Shown one piece after another: positions 24,443 to 32,147 of a stretch of 64,000 nucleotides of DNA (its first letter is position 1; each line of letters starts with the position of its first letter). The position numbers and the translations under genes were made by a program. The notes beneath the pieces were generated by a model. The model saw only the letters and a list, made by a program, of their open reading frames with translations, was not told the origin of the DNA and did no database searches. Origin of the DNA: JBBATK01 sp044228285. GTDB lineage: Bacteria > Bacteroidota > Ignavibacteria > Kapaibacteriales > NICIL-2. The DNA is taken from NCBI GenBank assembly GCA_044228285.1, contig JBGAVD010000008.1, positions 1 to 64,000 of the forward strand. The letters run 5' to 3'.

Positions 24443-24907
24443 CTAGATTCTCATAATCTTCTCGATGATGGCGCTTGTGGATTTGCCGTCAACGAAAGGC
24501 AGAATGCGGACCTCGCCACCATGTTCACGCACGAGAGGAGCACCTACTACAGTGTCTGGAGTATAGTCACCACCCTTTACCAAAATCGAAGGTAGGCAAG
24601 CCCTAATGAGTTCGAGAGGCGTTGCTTCATCAAAGAGGCAGACATAGTCTACACAGCGCAAAGCATCGAGTACATACGCACGATCGAGTTCATTGTTGAT
24701 GGGGCGGGTGGGACCTTTGAGCGCTTTTACAGAAGCGTCGGTATTGAGTCCAATGACCAATAGATCCCCCAAGTCTCGTGCTTGCTTTAAATAGCTAACG
24801 TGACCGCGATGAAGAATATCGAAGCAGCCATTCGTGAAAACCACGCGACGATGTTGTGCGCGAAACTCGGCACAGAGTGAGGTCAGTTGGGAACGGTCGA
24901 CGATCAT
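24443..24907 (-). CDS. rfaE2: D-glycero-beta-D-manno-heptose 1-phosphate adenylyltransferase
   Basis: Nucleotidyltransferase of 154 residues, the stand-alone equivalent of the C-terminal half of HldE. It activates heptose 1-phosphate with ATP to ADP-heptose for the LPS inner core. Hallmarks: VFTNGCFDILHRGHVSYL with the H-x-G-H catalytic motif, VIGLNTDASVKALKGPTRP, DYVCLFDEATP, LVKGGDYTPDTVVG and the closing STSAIIEKI. Cytoplasmic. No kinase (HldE N-terminal) or other heptose gene is adjacent. It is convergent with the ion-channel gene (15 nt) and upstream of it lies the response-regulator gene. Confidence 0.95.
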   Translation of the reverse strand: MIVDRSQLTSLCAEFRAQHRRVVFTNGCFDILHRGHVSYLKQARDLGDLLVIGLNTDASVKALKGPTRPINNELDRAYVLDALRCVDYVCLFDEATPLELIRACLPSILVKGGDYTPDTVVGAPLVREHGGEVRILPFVDGKSTSAIIEKIMRI

Positions 24908-24986
24908 GAGTTCGAAGCGAAGCTGAGAAGAGATTCAGCGGGAAAATACAGCATGCTCGGCAAACACCGAGAAAGAAGGCGGTGTG

Positions 24987-25670
24987 TTAGCGATGATTTG
25001 AACGTTTGAGCAATTCACGGAGCTCAGCGTCATCTGGAATCTCGGCAGCAGCGCGGCGTACACCTACATTGACACGACGGTGCGTCACAGTGAATTCAGG
25101 ACTCAATGGACCTGCATTTGCAGAATCAAGTGCTGGAGAACTAACCGGGTTGACATGCACATTGTGCGGGGCATCCGGATGTTGAGAAGGAGTAGGGAGG
25201 TGCACACCTTTCTCGCTGTTCAGCATCGTATCCAGGTCATCATCAGACACACGGAGGTTCAACTGCTCGACATCAGGCATTGCATCATGATGCAGCACAC
25301 GAACAAGTTTATCGTGGATCGAGGCTCTGGTAAAAGGCTTGTGAATGAAGCCGGCGGCGCCAGCGGCGACGGCTTGTCCAAGAGTCTTAGGATCAGGTGC
25401 AGCAGTAATAATGAGCACCGGTATGTGACTTGTGCACTTAATGCCCTTCAGCATGCGAAGCGTTTGCAAGCCATTAATCTCCGGCATCACGATATCGAGG
25501 ATGATTGCTTGCGGTTGTTGTTCAACGGCGAGAGCGATACCATCGAAGGCGTTTGAGGCAAAGCTTGGTTTGAGACCGTAGCTCATGAGGATTTTAGCCA
25601 GGATGCGTTGCATCCAGGAGTTGTCATCCACAATGAGGATTGGTGCTGCTTCAGAGCTTTGCTGTGACAT
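24987..25670 (-). CDS. Orphan response regulator (receiver domain plus disordered tail)
   Basis: Protein of 227 residues. Residues about 10-130 are a CheY-like receiver: ILIVDDNSWMQRIL (acidic pocket), AIILDIVMPEINGLQ (phospho-acceptor Asp), VLIITAAPDP (Thr/Ala switch) and GFIHKPF (Lys). The remaining ~95 residues are polar and rich in Pro, Ser and Asp, with no DNA-binding domain, so output is probably by protein-protein contact. No histidine kinase is nearby. It follows fliW-csrA on the same strand (48 nt from csrA), which hints at a link to motility or surface behaviour. Confidence 0.9.
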   Translation of the reverse strand: MSQQSSEAAPILIVDDNSWMQRILAKILMSYGLKPSFASNAFDGIALAVEQQPQAIILDIVMPEINGLQTLRMLKGIKCTSHIPVLIITAAPDPKTLGQAVAAGAAGFIHKPFTRASIHDKLVRVLHHDAMPDVEQLNLRVSDDDLDTMLNSEKGVHLPTPSQHPDAPHNVHVNPVSSPALDSANAGPLSPEFTVTHRRVNVGVRRAAAEIPDDAELRELLKRSNHR

Positions 25671-25718
25671 AATATTCAGTTGAGAGAGTGCTGAGTGTTG
25701 GGGTCTGTATGACCTACA

Positions 25719-26036
25719 CTAGTTCGCGTTATCAGCCGACTTTGTACCGTTCTTGCGGTGACGCATACTGACAACAGTATCGATACCATCGCCAGAAGGC
25801 AGAGCAGCTGAGAGATCGAGCGAGCCGAAAGCGTCTTGCAGGGCTGCTGCATCGCTTTTCACAGCTTGCTTGTTCATCTCAATGATTTTGTCGTAGACTT
25901 CGCGACGGTGAACAGCGATGTTTTTTGGCGCTTCAATACCAACTCGAACGATACCCCGATCAAAACTGAGAATTGTCACAGTGATCGAATTACCAATGGT
26001 AATGACTTCGCCTATTTTACGTGATAGTACCAGCAT
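25719..26036 (-). CDS. csrA: Carbon storage regulator CsrA, long C-terminal form
   Basis: RNA-binding regulator of 105 residues. Residues 1-50 are classic CsrA: MLVLSRKIGEVITIGNSITV, VRVGIEAPKNIAVHRREVYDKI, with the VHRxEVY motif that contacts GGA loops. The family is usually 60-75 residues; here about 45 extra residues follow (from SDAAALQDAFGSLD), of unknown purpose. CsrA represses translation by covering ribosome binding sites and is held inactive by FliW. It follows fliW by 15 nt, and its Shine-Dalgarno region carries AAAGGATTCA (26040-26049), identical to that before fliW, so autoregulation is plausible. Confidence 0.95.
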   Translation of the reverse strand: MLVLSRKIGEVITIGNSITVTILSFDRGIVRVGIEAPKNIAVHRREVYDKIIEMNKQAVKSDAAALQDAFGSLDLSAALPSGDGIDTVVSMRHRKNGTKSADNAN

Positions 26037-26051
26037 AGATGAATCCTTTCC

Positions 26052-26486
26052 TTATGCTCTCGTTTGTTTTCCAAGTGGTTGATTAGGCAGATATCTGTCG
26101 GACGACAGGATAATCTGCTTTCCTGTCTGGTCATTACAATCCAAAATGACTGGTGCTTTCATGTTAACGGTCATACCTGCGTGAGCAAGGGTTACTATCA
26201 CAAGAGTAGAAAAGCGATCTTGATCCAGATAGTCTTTGCCAGCTGAGTATTGAGCGTCGATGAAGACAGGGCTAATAACGGGGAATCCGATTTCGGGTTG
26301 CTCGATGCTAATCAGCCATTGCAGTGGAGCTGAGTTTTCGTCGGCAATAAGTACGTATTCGTGCAGGTCTTCAAAGCCTAGAAGGCCGTCGGCGAAGCGG
26401 AAAATGTGCTGCGGCTCTACGTGCAGGTCACCGAATTGACCTGTTTTGACAATCCTCACGTCCATGTGTTCTTCTTGCAACACCAT
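26052..26486 (-). CDS. fliW: Flagellar assembly factor FliW
   Basis: Protein of 144 residues: FADGLLGFEDLHEYVLI, PLQWLISIEQPEIGFPVI, LVIVTLAHAGMTVNMKAPV and a C-terminal SSDRYLPNQPLG, all family signatures. FliW binds either flagellin or CsrA, allosterically blocking CsrA so that flagellin is made only as it is exported. Its presence with csrA implies a flagellated cell. The start at 26486 is preferred because AAAGGATTCA lies at suitable spacing; an ATG at 26465 is an alternative. It is first in the fliW-csrA unit. Confidence 0.95.
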   Translation of the reverse strand: MVLQEEHMDVRIVKTGQFGDLHVEPQHIFRFADGLLGFEDLHEYVLIADENSAPLQWLISIEQPEIGFPVISPVFIDAQYSAGKDYLDQDRFSTLVIVTLAHAGMTVNMKAPVILDCNDQTGKQIILSSDRYLPNQPLGKQTRA

Positions 26487-26666
26487 TGGTGAATCCTTTC
26501 TGTATCAGATTTAAACTAAACCTGTTGCGATAATGTTCCATCGGCACTGTTTTGAGTTTCAAGCTCAAGGTCTGTAAGACCAGGGTCATCGTGACCCTTT
26601 GAACTGCGTCATTCCTTAACGCTGAACAGTACAGTGACTACTTTCGCTGAAATATCGGCCAAGGTG

Positions 26667-26700
26667 CTTGAAACTGTAAAAAAGTGTGGGCGGTTTCAAG
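26667..26700. promoter_or_regulatory. Perfect inverted repeat upstream of outer-membrane protein gene
   Basis: CTTGAAAC (26667-26674) and GTTTCAAG (26693-26700) form perfect 8-bp arms around an 18-nt spacer, 41 nt before the ATG at 26741 and in the region divergent from fliW. It may be an operator or a transcript hairpin. Confidence 0.35.
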
Positions 26701-26740
26701 TGTCGCCGTAAGTTGTCTAAGAATCAGCGTTTTTCGTCCA

Positions 26741-28354
26741 ATGCTCCGTCTTTCCCTCTTCCTCATAAGTCTTTTTTCTATCTGCATGGCTGCGCCATTG
26801 CAGGCTCAGCGCCATATACGGAACATTTACTTCGAGAAACTCGATGTCTTTGATTCGACGCAAAAAGACTGGTTTTTCGCTGCAAAAACGGTCAATTCCT
26901 TGCATACCCAAACCCGTGATTACGTTATTGAAGACGAGCTGTTGTTTCATGAAGGCGATACGCTGAATGAGGATGCTCTCGACGAGACAGAGCGAAATCT
27001 GCGGCGGACTTTACTCTTCACGAGAGTAAGCATTCGAACGGAGGACGTGGGTGATGACATGGTTGATGTGGTTGTTGTAACTCAGGACAAATGGTCGACC
27101 ATGGGTGAGTTCCTCTTTGGAACGGGTGGCGGTGCCACCACCTACGGGGCATCCGTGCGCGAGGAAAACCTGGCTGGCAGCGGCATTTTGCTTGGAGGTT
27201 CTGCCTTGCACCGTACGGAGAACAATATCGGGTGGCAGGGTTACCTGAATGTGAATGCACGACGAGCATTACGAAGCAGCATCAACCTCAATATGCAGGT
27301 ACTGTCAAATCGTTTGCGAACAGTACAGCAATTCTCGCTTGAAAAGCCCTTTTTGACCTTGAATTCGCGCCAAGCTTACTCGCTTGTACTTCAGAACTCA
27401 TACGGCGACGACTTCTATTACAATGACGGACTACAAGCTGTTCTCCTTCCTTACCACACCAGGCGTGTAGGTGCGCTGTTGGCTGGTTCATCGGGTGGAC
27501 GAGATCGCTATTTTTGGTCTTTCTATGCCTCAGTTGAAGACGTTCAACGTTTGAAACCAGAGTTTCGTCAGGCTTTTGACAATAGCGGTAGACTTTTGTT
27601 CTCTTTGGGTTCATTAAAGCAGGACTTCATCCAGCCGGTCAATGTAGATGGCTATGAGACCAAGGACATAGCGGTTGGAGCGTGGGGTCAGGCCGTGTTC
27701 GGTTATATCTTTCCAATGAAGGGTGGCGAGCGCTTAACCTATGTAGGAGCGCGTGCCGAGCAGTCGGGTCGTTTCGCTGAAGAACGTCTGTACCTTTATG
27801 GTAGCGTAGAAGCTTCTTCAGCCTTCGGAAGTAGTCAAGGCAGGTATACCTATGTTGAAAGCAACGGTTTGGCGCACTATCGTTTGTCGTCGGAACTTGT
27901 CTTTGCCACACGATTTCGTCAGCAAACCGCTTGGAATTGGTCTGCTTTCCGACAATTGATCCTCGACAACGACGGCGGGCTGCGCGGCTATCCTTTGAAC
28001 GAGTTGTCGGGCGACAATCGCATCCTCACCAACACAGAGATTCGTTTCTTTCCAAAATGGGACTTCTGGATCTTTCGTTTAGGTGCGGCAGCATTTTATG
28101 ATGGAGGAATGGTCTGGAATCAGAGTCAGAATCTTGGTCAAACAAGAATGCACCATGCCGTCGGCTTTGGATTGCGCATTTTCAATCTCAAAACTTCAGG
28201 CTCTGCAGCCATCTTCCGCATCGACTTCGCCTATAACGTCGATCAAGGACGCTTCGCTGGAATCATCTTTACCTCAGACCAATTGTTCTCTGCGTTTGGG
28301 TCGCATACTTATAAAGCGCCTTACCTTGGTGGGGTGGGGATTGATGTGGAGTAG
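26741..28354 (+). CDS. BamA/TamA-like outer-membrane protein
   Basis: Protein of about 537 residues. The ATG at 26741 gives signal peptide MLRLSLFLISLFSICMAAPL. Residues about 22-125 include a POTRA-like unit (FHEGDTLNEDALDETERNLR, TLLFTRVSIRTED, VDVVVVTQDKWST). The remainder is beta-barrel-like with alternating aromatic strands and a RGYPLNELSGDN segment matching the conserved RGF/Y loop of Omp85 proteins near the barrel end. Only one POTRA is evident, fewer than BamA (five) or TamA (three), so an accessory insertase or lipid-transport role is likelier than core Bam function. Outer membrane. Confidence 0.85.
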   Translation: MLRLSLFLISLFSICMAAPLQAQRHIRNIYFEKLDVFDSTQKDWFFAAKTVNSLHTQTRDYVIEDELLFHEGDTLNEDALDETERNLRRTLLFTRVSIRTEDVGDDMVDVVVVTQDKWSTMGEFLFGTGGGATTYGASVREENLAGSGILLGGSALHRTENNIGWQGYLNVNARRALRSSINLNMQVLSNRLRTVQQFSLEKPFLTLNSRQAYSLVLQNSYGDDFYYNDGLQAVLLPYHTRRVGALLAGSSGGRDRYFWSFYASVEDVQRLKPEFRQAFDNSGRLLFSLGSLKQDFIQPVNVDGYETKDIAVGAWGQAVFGYIFPMKGGERLTYVGARAEQSGRFAEERLYLYGSVEASSAFGSSQGRYTYVESNGLAHYRLSSELVFATRFRQQTAWNWSAFRQLILDNDGGLRGYPLNELSGDNRILTNTEIRFFPKWDFWIFRLGAAAFYDGGMVWNQSQNLGQTRMHHAVGFGLRIFNLKTSGSAAIFRIDFAYNVDQGRFAGIIFTSDQLFSAFGSHTYKAPYLGGVGIDVE

Positions 28355-28714
28355 GGGGTATTATTTAGCACCTATCAAGGAACAGAGCCTCTATTCAGTT
28401 AATCCGATTACTACGGTGACTGAATTAATGTAACCACCTCCTTACACCAACATAAGACAACAGTAAAAAGCACATATGCGACGTTGACGCTGTATATATC
28501 GCACAAGTCAAAAGGTGCGAAATGATCACCATTTCCTTTGATCTCCTTCCCAACTCACCCGCTCTTCGCCAGTACCGATTTATGTATTCAGGCATTTAAA
28601 CAACAAACTGGAATATGGTAAAATAGAGTACTAATGAAGTAACGATCCCCTCAAGCATCGCTCTAATTTCGCTGAAATTAGTTCAATGAGCGTGTGTATT
28701 GACTTGAGGAGAGT
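28355..28714. other. Non-coding gap before HTH regulator
   Basis: About 360 nt without a credible gene. The last 65 nt hold the nested leader hairpins described separately. In the rest I see no clear promoter or terminator. Confidence 0.5.
28649..28713 (+). promoter_or_regulatory. Leader RNA fold that can mask the ribosome binding site
   Basis: Three nested helices: CCTCAAG (28649-28655) with CTTGAGG (28703-28709), CGCT (28659-28662) with AGCG (28689-28692), and CTAATTTC (28663-28670) with GAAATTAG (28674-28681). The right arm of the outer helix covers the GAGGA Shine-Dalgarno (28706-28710) of the ATG at 28715, so the folded leader should repress translation until it opens. Confidence 0.5.
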
Positions 28715-29173
28715 ATGGAGGACAGTGTATTGAACACCGAGGCAGCTTCGCCGGAAGCAGGCACTACGGTGAATGACTTCATTCGATGTCTGGAAAAGCG
28801 TCTCGACCAGATACTACCCCTCGCGAGCGGAGATGTTCAGCAGGGCTTGCTAGCAATACGCAATCAATTGATTCTGCTATCACCTCTACTCAACAGTGGT
28901 GATGTGCCTGCAAAGAATTGGCTTCCTTTAGCCGACTCAAAACTTGTTTCGAAACTCCATGCGCGTTGTCCTGAGCTAAGTCTTACAGAACTCAAAGTCT
29001 GCGTCCTCTTAGAACATCAACTCTGCACCAAAGAGATTGCGAAAATGCTCTGTCTTTCCCAGAGGAGCGTTGAGAATCACCGTTACCGAGTTCGAAAAAA
29101 GCTTGGAATACAACGTGGCGCACGTGTAGAGTCCTATTTGCGCGGCTACGTTCTCACAGAGCTTCCAAGCTAA
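28715..29173 (+). CDS. LuxR-type HTH transcriptional regulator
   Basis: Protein of 152 residues. The C-terminal ~70 residues form a LuxR/GerE-type helix-turn-helix: CPELSLTELKVCVLLEHQL, TKEIAKMLCLSQRSVENHRY and RVRKKLGIQRG. The N-terminal part is helical with no recognised sensor domain. The HTH is clearly related to that at the end of the protein at 29798, where the corresponding segments are FPDLTKMEVRICLLIRADL and NIENHRYRLRKKMGLQRG, so the two are paralogues. GAGGAG gives strong initiation potential, but it is embedded in a leader fold. DNA target unknown. Confidence 0.85.
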   Translation: MEDSVLNTEAASPEAGTTVNDFIRCLEKRLDQILPLASGDVQQGLLAIRNQLILLSPLLNSGDVPAKNWLPLADSKLVSKLHARCPELSLTELKVCVLLEHQLCTKEIAKMLCLSQRSVENHRYRVRKKLGIQRGARVESYLRGYVLTELPS

Positions 29174-29335
29174 TCGTTGACCTTAGTTCAATATGTGAAG
29201 AGTGCACAACGGCGAGTATTCACTTGCAATCGGTTAGATCAAGATTCGCGAGTCACTTCGGGTTGAAAGAGGTGTATTCTCGTCACTACGGGGTACTCCA
29301 AGAACTGTGGTAATTTATAGGATAAGTTCATAGAA

Positions 29336-29785
29336 ATGTCTTTGTTTCAACATAATCGAGTAGAGTCAATGGCTTTTCAAGATGCAGTGTTCTATCAAGT
29401 GTTTTGCATGGTGGGTGAAGAACAGAAGTTTCTCCATGGTGTAGTTGGAGATCCTCTCATGCTTCGCTCAGAAATAGTTGGTTCAGAGTATCAATCGTGG
29501 CTGTTCTCCACAGTGGATGCTCCAAGTAATCTCCGGTATCTATTTAATGCGGTTTTTCACTTTCTAGGTCGTGAGAATCTATCAACACCTGTGATAACAA
29601 CTCGCGAAGCAGTTGGAGCTAACAAGAGTTTGTTGCAGTGGACAATTGAAGAACTAAGTAACGGCACTCAAATTCGTATTAAACACGGAAATCAATATCT
29701 TCGTCCAAACACGAATGGGACTGGTGTAGAACTCTCCTTTTCAGACTACGTATGGGAAGCTGTTTTCGCGAACACGATCCCTTAG
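29336..29785 (+). CDS. Uncharacterised protein, possibly beta-trefoil
   Basis: Unrecognised protein of 149 residues without signal peptide. It has regularly spaced Gln-Trp/Phe motifs: YQVFCMVGEEQKFLHG, YQSWLFSTVD, LLQWTIEELSNGTQIRI and KHGNQYLRPNTNGTG, ending YVWEAVF. That pattern (a strand with QW or W, then a glycine turn and YL) suggests a ricin-B or fascin-like beta-trefoil, a fold often used for carbohydrate or protein binding. The inference is weak. It lies 12 nt before the TPR-HTH regulator, so the two are probably cotranscribed, and it may be a ligand-sensing partner. Confidence 0.65.
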   Translation: MSLFQHNRVESMAFQDAVFYQVFCMVGEEQKFLHGVVGDPLMLRSEIVGSEYQSWLFSTVDAPSNLRYLFNAVFHFLGRENLSTPVITTREAVGANKSLLQWTIEELSNGTQIRIKHGNQYLRPNTNGTGVELSFSDYVWEAVFANTIP

Positions 29786-29797
29786 ATATAATGAAGC

Positions 29798-31483
29798 TTG
29801 GCTAAAGAATACACATTGAGCACTAAGTCCATAGTAAAGTCTCTTCAAGAGCTGTACGCCCAGCTCCGAGTAATAGCTGTGCCTGAGCTCGTTCGTCAAA
29901 TGAAGGATATTGAGAGACGTTACGAGAATATAGTAGCGAAAGAATCAGGCAAGGACAACCGCCGCGAACTTGACTACTGTCGGATGGAACTACTCCGCGT
30001 CAAGTGTCTGATTCTTTCACGCTCAGGTACCTTTCTCGATATGAAAGATCCTTCAGATGAACTCATTGAACTATCGAAGAAGTATGTCGATGAGAAGTAC
30101 TCAGCAAATGCTCTCTTTCTCAGGTCAAGAGTTCGGGTTGCGCAAGCGAATTATACTGATGCCGAAAAGTGTCTGCTTGAAGCCATTGACAAATTCGCAG
30201 GACTCGGTGAGTGGTTCATGCTCGGTTGTTGCTACAATGAGATAGCAAAGCTGTATAATTTCAGCTTGCACCGCTATGATCTCGCATTACGGTATTTCTT
30301 AGAGCTTGATAGCTTAGCTGCCGCACGGAGCGATGTTGCACTCCTACAGAACTCAGCTTTACTCGGACTACACGTCGTCTACTTCCGTCTCGAGGATATG
30401 GTAGAAGCGCGAAAAGCGCTCGACAAGGCAGCCCGCGTCATCGATGAGAATCCAGATTACTACAGCCAGGTCGTCCTTCATAACAGTTACTCGCTTCTTG
30501 CACGTCGAGAGTCCAAACACGACGAGAGTATAGAGCATCTGTTGAAAGCAAAGTTTCTTTCAACCGAGTACAAAGATTATTCTCTGCTAAGTAGCATCCT
30601 CCTTTCACTCGGTCATGCATACTTTGAGCTGGAACGATTTGATGAATTAGCAACAGTGCTCGATGAAGCCGAGCAATTAGCACGATCCTATAATCAACAT
30701 GAGCAGTTGGCAAGTACGCACTTGCTGAAAGCATCGATGCTGTCATCGAAACGCAATAGTAATTATGATCCCTCATTGGCAGCAGAGCACTTCCGTATAA
30801 GTATAGCTCTGGCTGAAGAGCATGCGCTCATACACTTTCAAAGTGAAGCGCTCAAAGAATTCGTACTCTTCCATAAGCAACTTGGCAATTGGAGGGAAGC
30901 CTTAGAGCACCTTGAGAAGGCCACTATGCTCTATGAGCAAGTGTTCGCCGAAGACCGACGCAAGCAAATCAATGAATTAGAAACGGGATACCAGCTGCGC
31001 CTCAAAGAGCAAGAAGCACAGATCCTGGCATTGGAGAAACAACAGCTCCAGCAGCAAGCGGAGCATCTGCAAGTACAACTCACTATGAAGACCCAAGCCA
31101 TGGTTGAACAGATGAAAGCGATCCAAGCTCTGCGTAACGGCATTCTTGAGAGCACCAAGCACTTGAATACTGCAGAAGAGTTGTTGCGCCAGGTTCGTAG
31201 TATCCTCAACGACTCCCCTCTCATGCGACAAGACTGGGACGCATTTCTCGAAACCTTCAGTCAAGTACACCCAACCTTCAGTCGTGACCTTCTCGCTCGC
31301 TTCCCAGATCTAACGAAGATGGAAGTTCGAATTTGCCTGCTCATTCGAGCTGATCTAAACTCTGAACAGGTTGCTGACCTGCTCTCTCTCTCAGTAAGAA
31401 ACATTGAAAATCATCGCTATCGCCTGCGCAAGAAAATGGGGTTGCAACGCGGCGATAGTTTGGAAACGGCGTTAAATTTCTAA
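29798..31483 (+). CDS. TPR-coiled-coil-LuxR HTH regulator
   Basis: Protein of 561 residues beginning at TTG (29798); a stop codon (TGA) overlaps the region just before, so no earlier start is possible, and an ATG at 29791 is out of frame. Residues about 70-370 are tetratricopeptide-like helices (ANYTDAEKCLLEAIDKF, YDLALRYFLELDSLAA, NWREALEHLEKATMLYEQ). Residues about 380-455 form a Gln/Glu-rich coiled coil (LRLKEQEAQILALEKQQL). The C-terminus is a LuxR-type HTH (DLNSEQVADLLSLSVRN then IENHRYRLRKK). This architecture fits cytoplasmic regulators that sense a protein partner; it lacks the membrane segment of similar Bacteroidota regulators. Paralogous HTH to 28715. Confidence 0.87.
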   Translation: MAKEYTLSTKSIVKSLQELYAQLRVIAVPELVRQMKDIERRYENIVAKESGKDNRRELDYCRMELLRVKCLILSRSGTFLDMKDPSDELIELSKKYVDEKYSANALFLRSRVRVAQANYTDAEKCLLEAIDKFAGLGEWFMLGCCYNEIAKLYNFSLHRYDLALRYFLELDSLAAARSDVALLQNSALLGLHVVYFRLEDMVEARKALDKAARVIDENPDYYSQVVLHNSYSLLARRESKHDESIEHLLKAKFLSTEYKDYSLLSSILLSLGHAYFELERFDELATVLDEAEQLARSYNQHEQLASTHLLKASMLSSKRNSNYDPSLAAEHFRISIALAEEHALIHFQSEALKEFVLFHKQLGNWREALEHLEKATMLYEQVFAEDRRKQINELETGYQLRLKEQEAQILALEKQQLQQQAEHLQVQLTMKTQAMVEQMKAIQALRNGILESTKHLNTAEELLRQVRSILNDSPLMRQDWDAFLETFSQVHPTFSRDLLARFPDLTKMEVRICLLIRADLNSEQVADLLSLSVRNIENHRYRLRKKMGLQRGDSLETALNF

Positions 31484-31709
31484 AGCATTGAGTTCAGCGG
31501 ACTTCAGTCAAACTTCATGGAAACTTCGCTCAACCTACACCCGCTCAAAGGCTACATATACTACTCAGTGACATACCACACCATACGTTTTGGTCGTGAC
31601 AACTGTATCGTTGACGGTCGCTCGCTGAGCTGCCACGCCACAGTATGTTATACTCTCCTAACACTCCCGATACGCTTCCTAATGAGCAGAAGGTGATGTG
31701 AGAAATGCG

Positions 31710-31717
31710 TATTTTTG
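31710..31717 (+). promoter_or_regulatory. Possible -7 promoter element
   Basis: TATTTTTG matches the Bacteroidota -7 consensus TAnnTTTG, 46 nt before the ATG at 31763. No TTTG is found at the expected -33 spacing, so support is partial. Confidence 0.3.
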
Positions 31718-31762
31718 ATCGGTTGTTCTTATTCCTTTTACAAACTCTAAGTGGTGAAAAAC

Positions 31763-31990
31763 ATGGATGAAATGATTCAATTGATCTGCGATAAAACAGG
31801 CCTTTCTGCTGAGCAAGCACGCGGTGCTGCTGATACGGTGGTTGGTTTCTTGAAAGACAAGTTACCTAGCGGTATGGGTGAGCAGCTCGACTCTCTTATC
31901 AACGGCGGTAGCCTTGGCTCGCTTGGTGATTTGGCTCAGAACTTACCAGGTGGATTGGGTGATAAAATTGGCGGTATGCTTGGCTCATAG
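31763..31990 (+). CDS. Small conserved-type protein of unknown function
   Basis: Protein of about 75 residues from the ATG at 31763 (a GTG at 31751 is a possible longer start). MDEMIQLICDKTGLSAEQAR then TVVGFLKDKLP forms a helical N-terminal half; the second half is Gly/Leu-rich (GSLGSLGDLAQNLPGGLGD). It resembles the small DUF2267/DUF2780-type proteins in which a helical bundle precedes a glycine-rich tail. Probably cytoplasmic. It ends before a strong bidirectional hairpin and seems to be a single-gene unit. Confidence 0.7.
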   Translation: MDEMIQLICDKTGLSAEQARGAADTVVGFLKDKLPSGMGEQLDSLINGGSLGSLGDLAQNLPGGLGDKIGGMLGS

Positions 31991-32054
31991 TTCTACGAAG
32001 GCGTATCTGTCGTCGTAACAACTCCGTGCACAGCAAGGCTGTATACAAAAAAAT

Positions 32055-32094
32055 AAAGAGGTCTGGATTTCAATCCAAGACCTCTTTGATTTTA
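32055..32094. terminator. Bidirectional terminator between convergent genes
   Basis: AAAGAGGTC (32055-32063) pairs with GACCTCTTT (32079-32087), extended inward by TGGATT (32064-32069) with AATCCA (32072-32077). It is flanked by A-rich sequence on the left and TTTGATTTT on the right, so it can serve both the small gene ending at 31990 and the minus-strand gene ending at 32148. Confidence 0.85.
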
Positions 32095-32147
32095 GTGTCA
32101 TTTGAACACGAGCTCTCTGCTCGTCCTTCGCAAATGATGCATAACTA

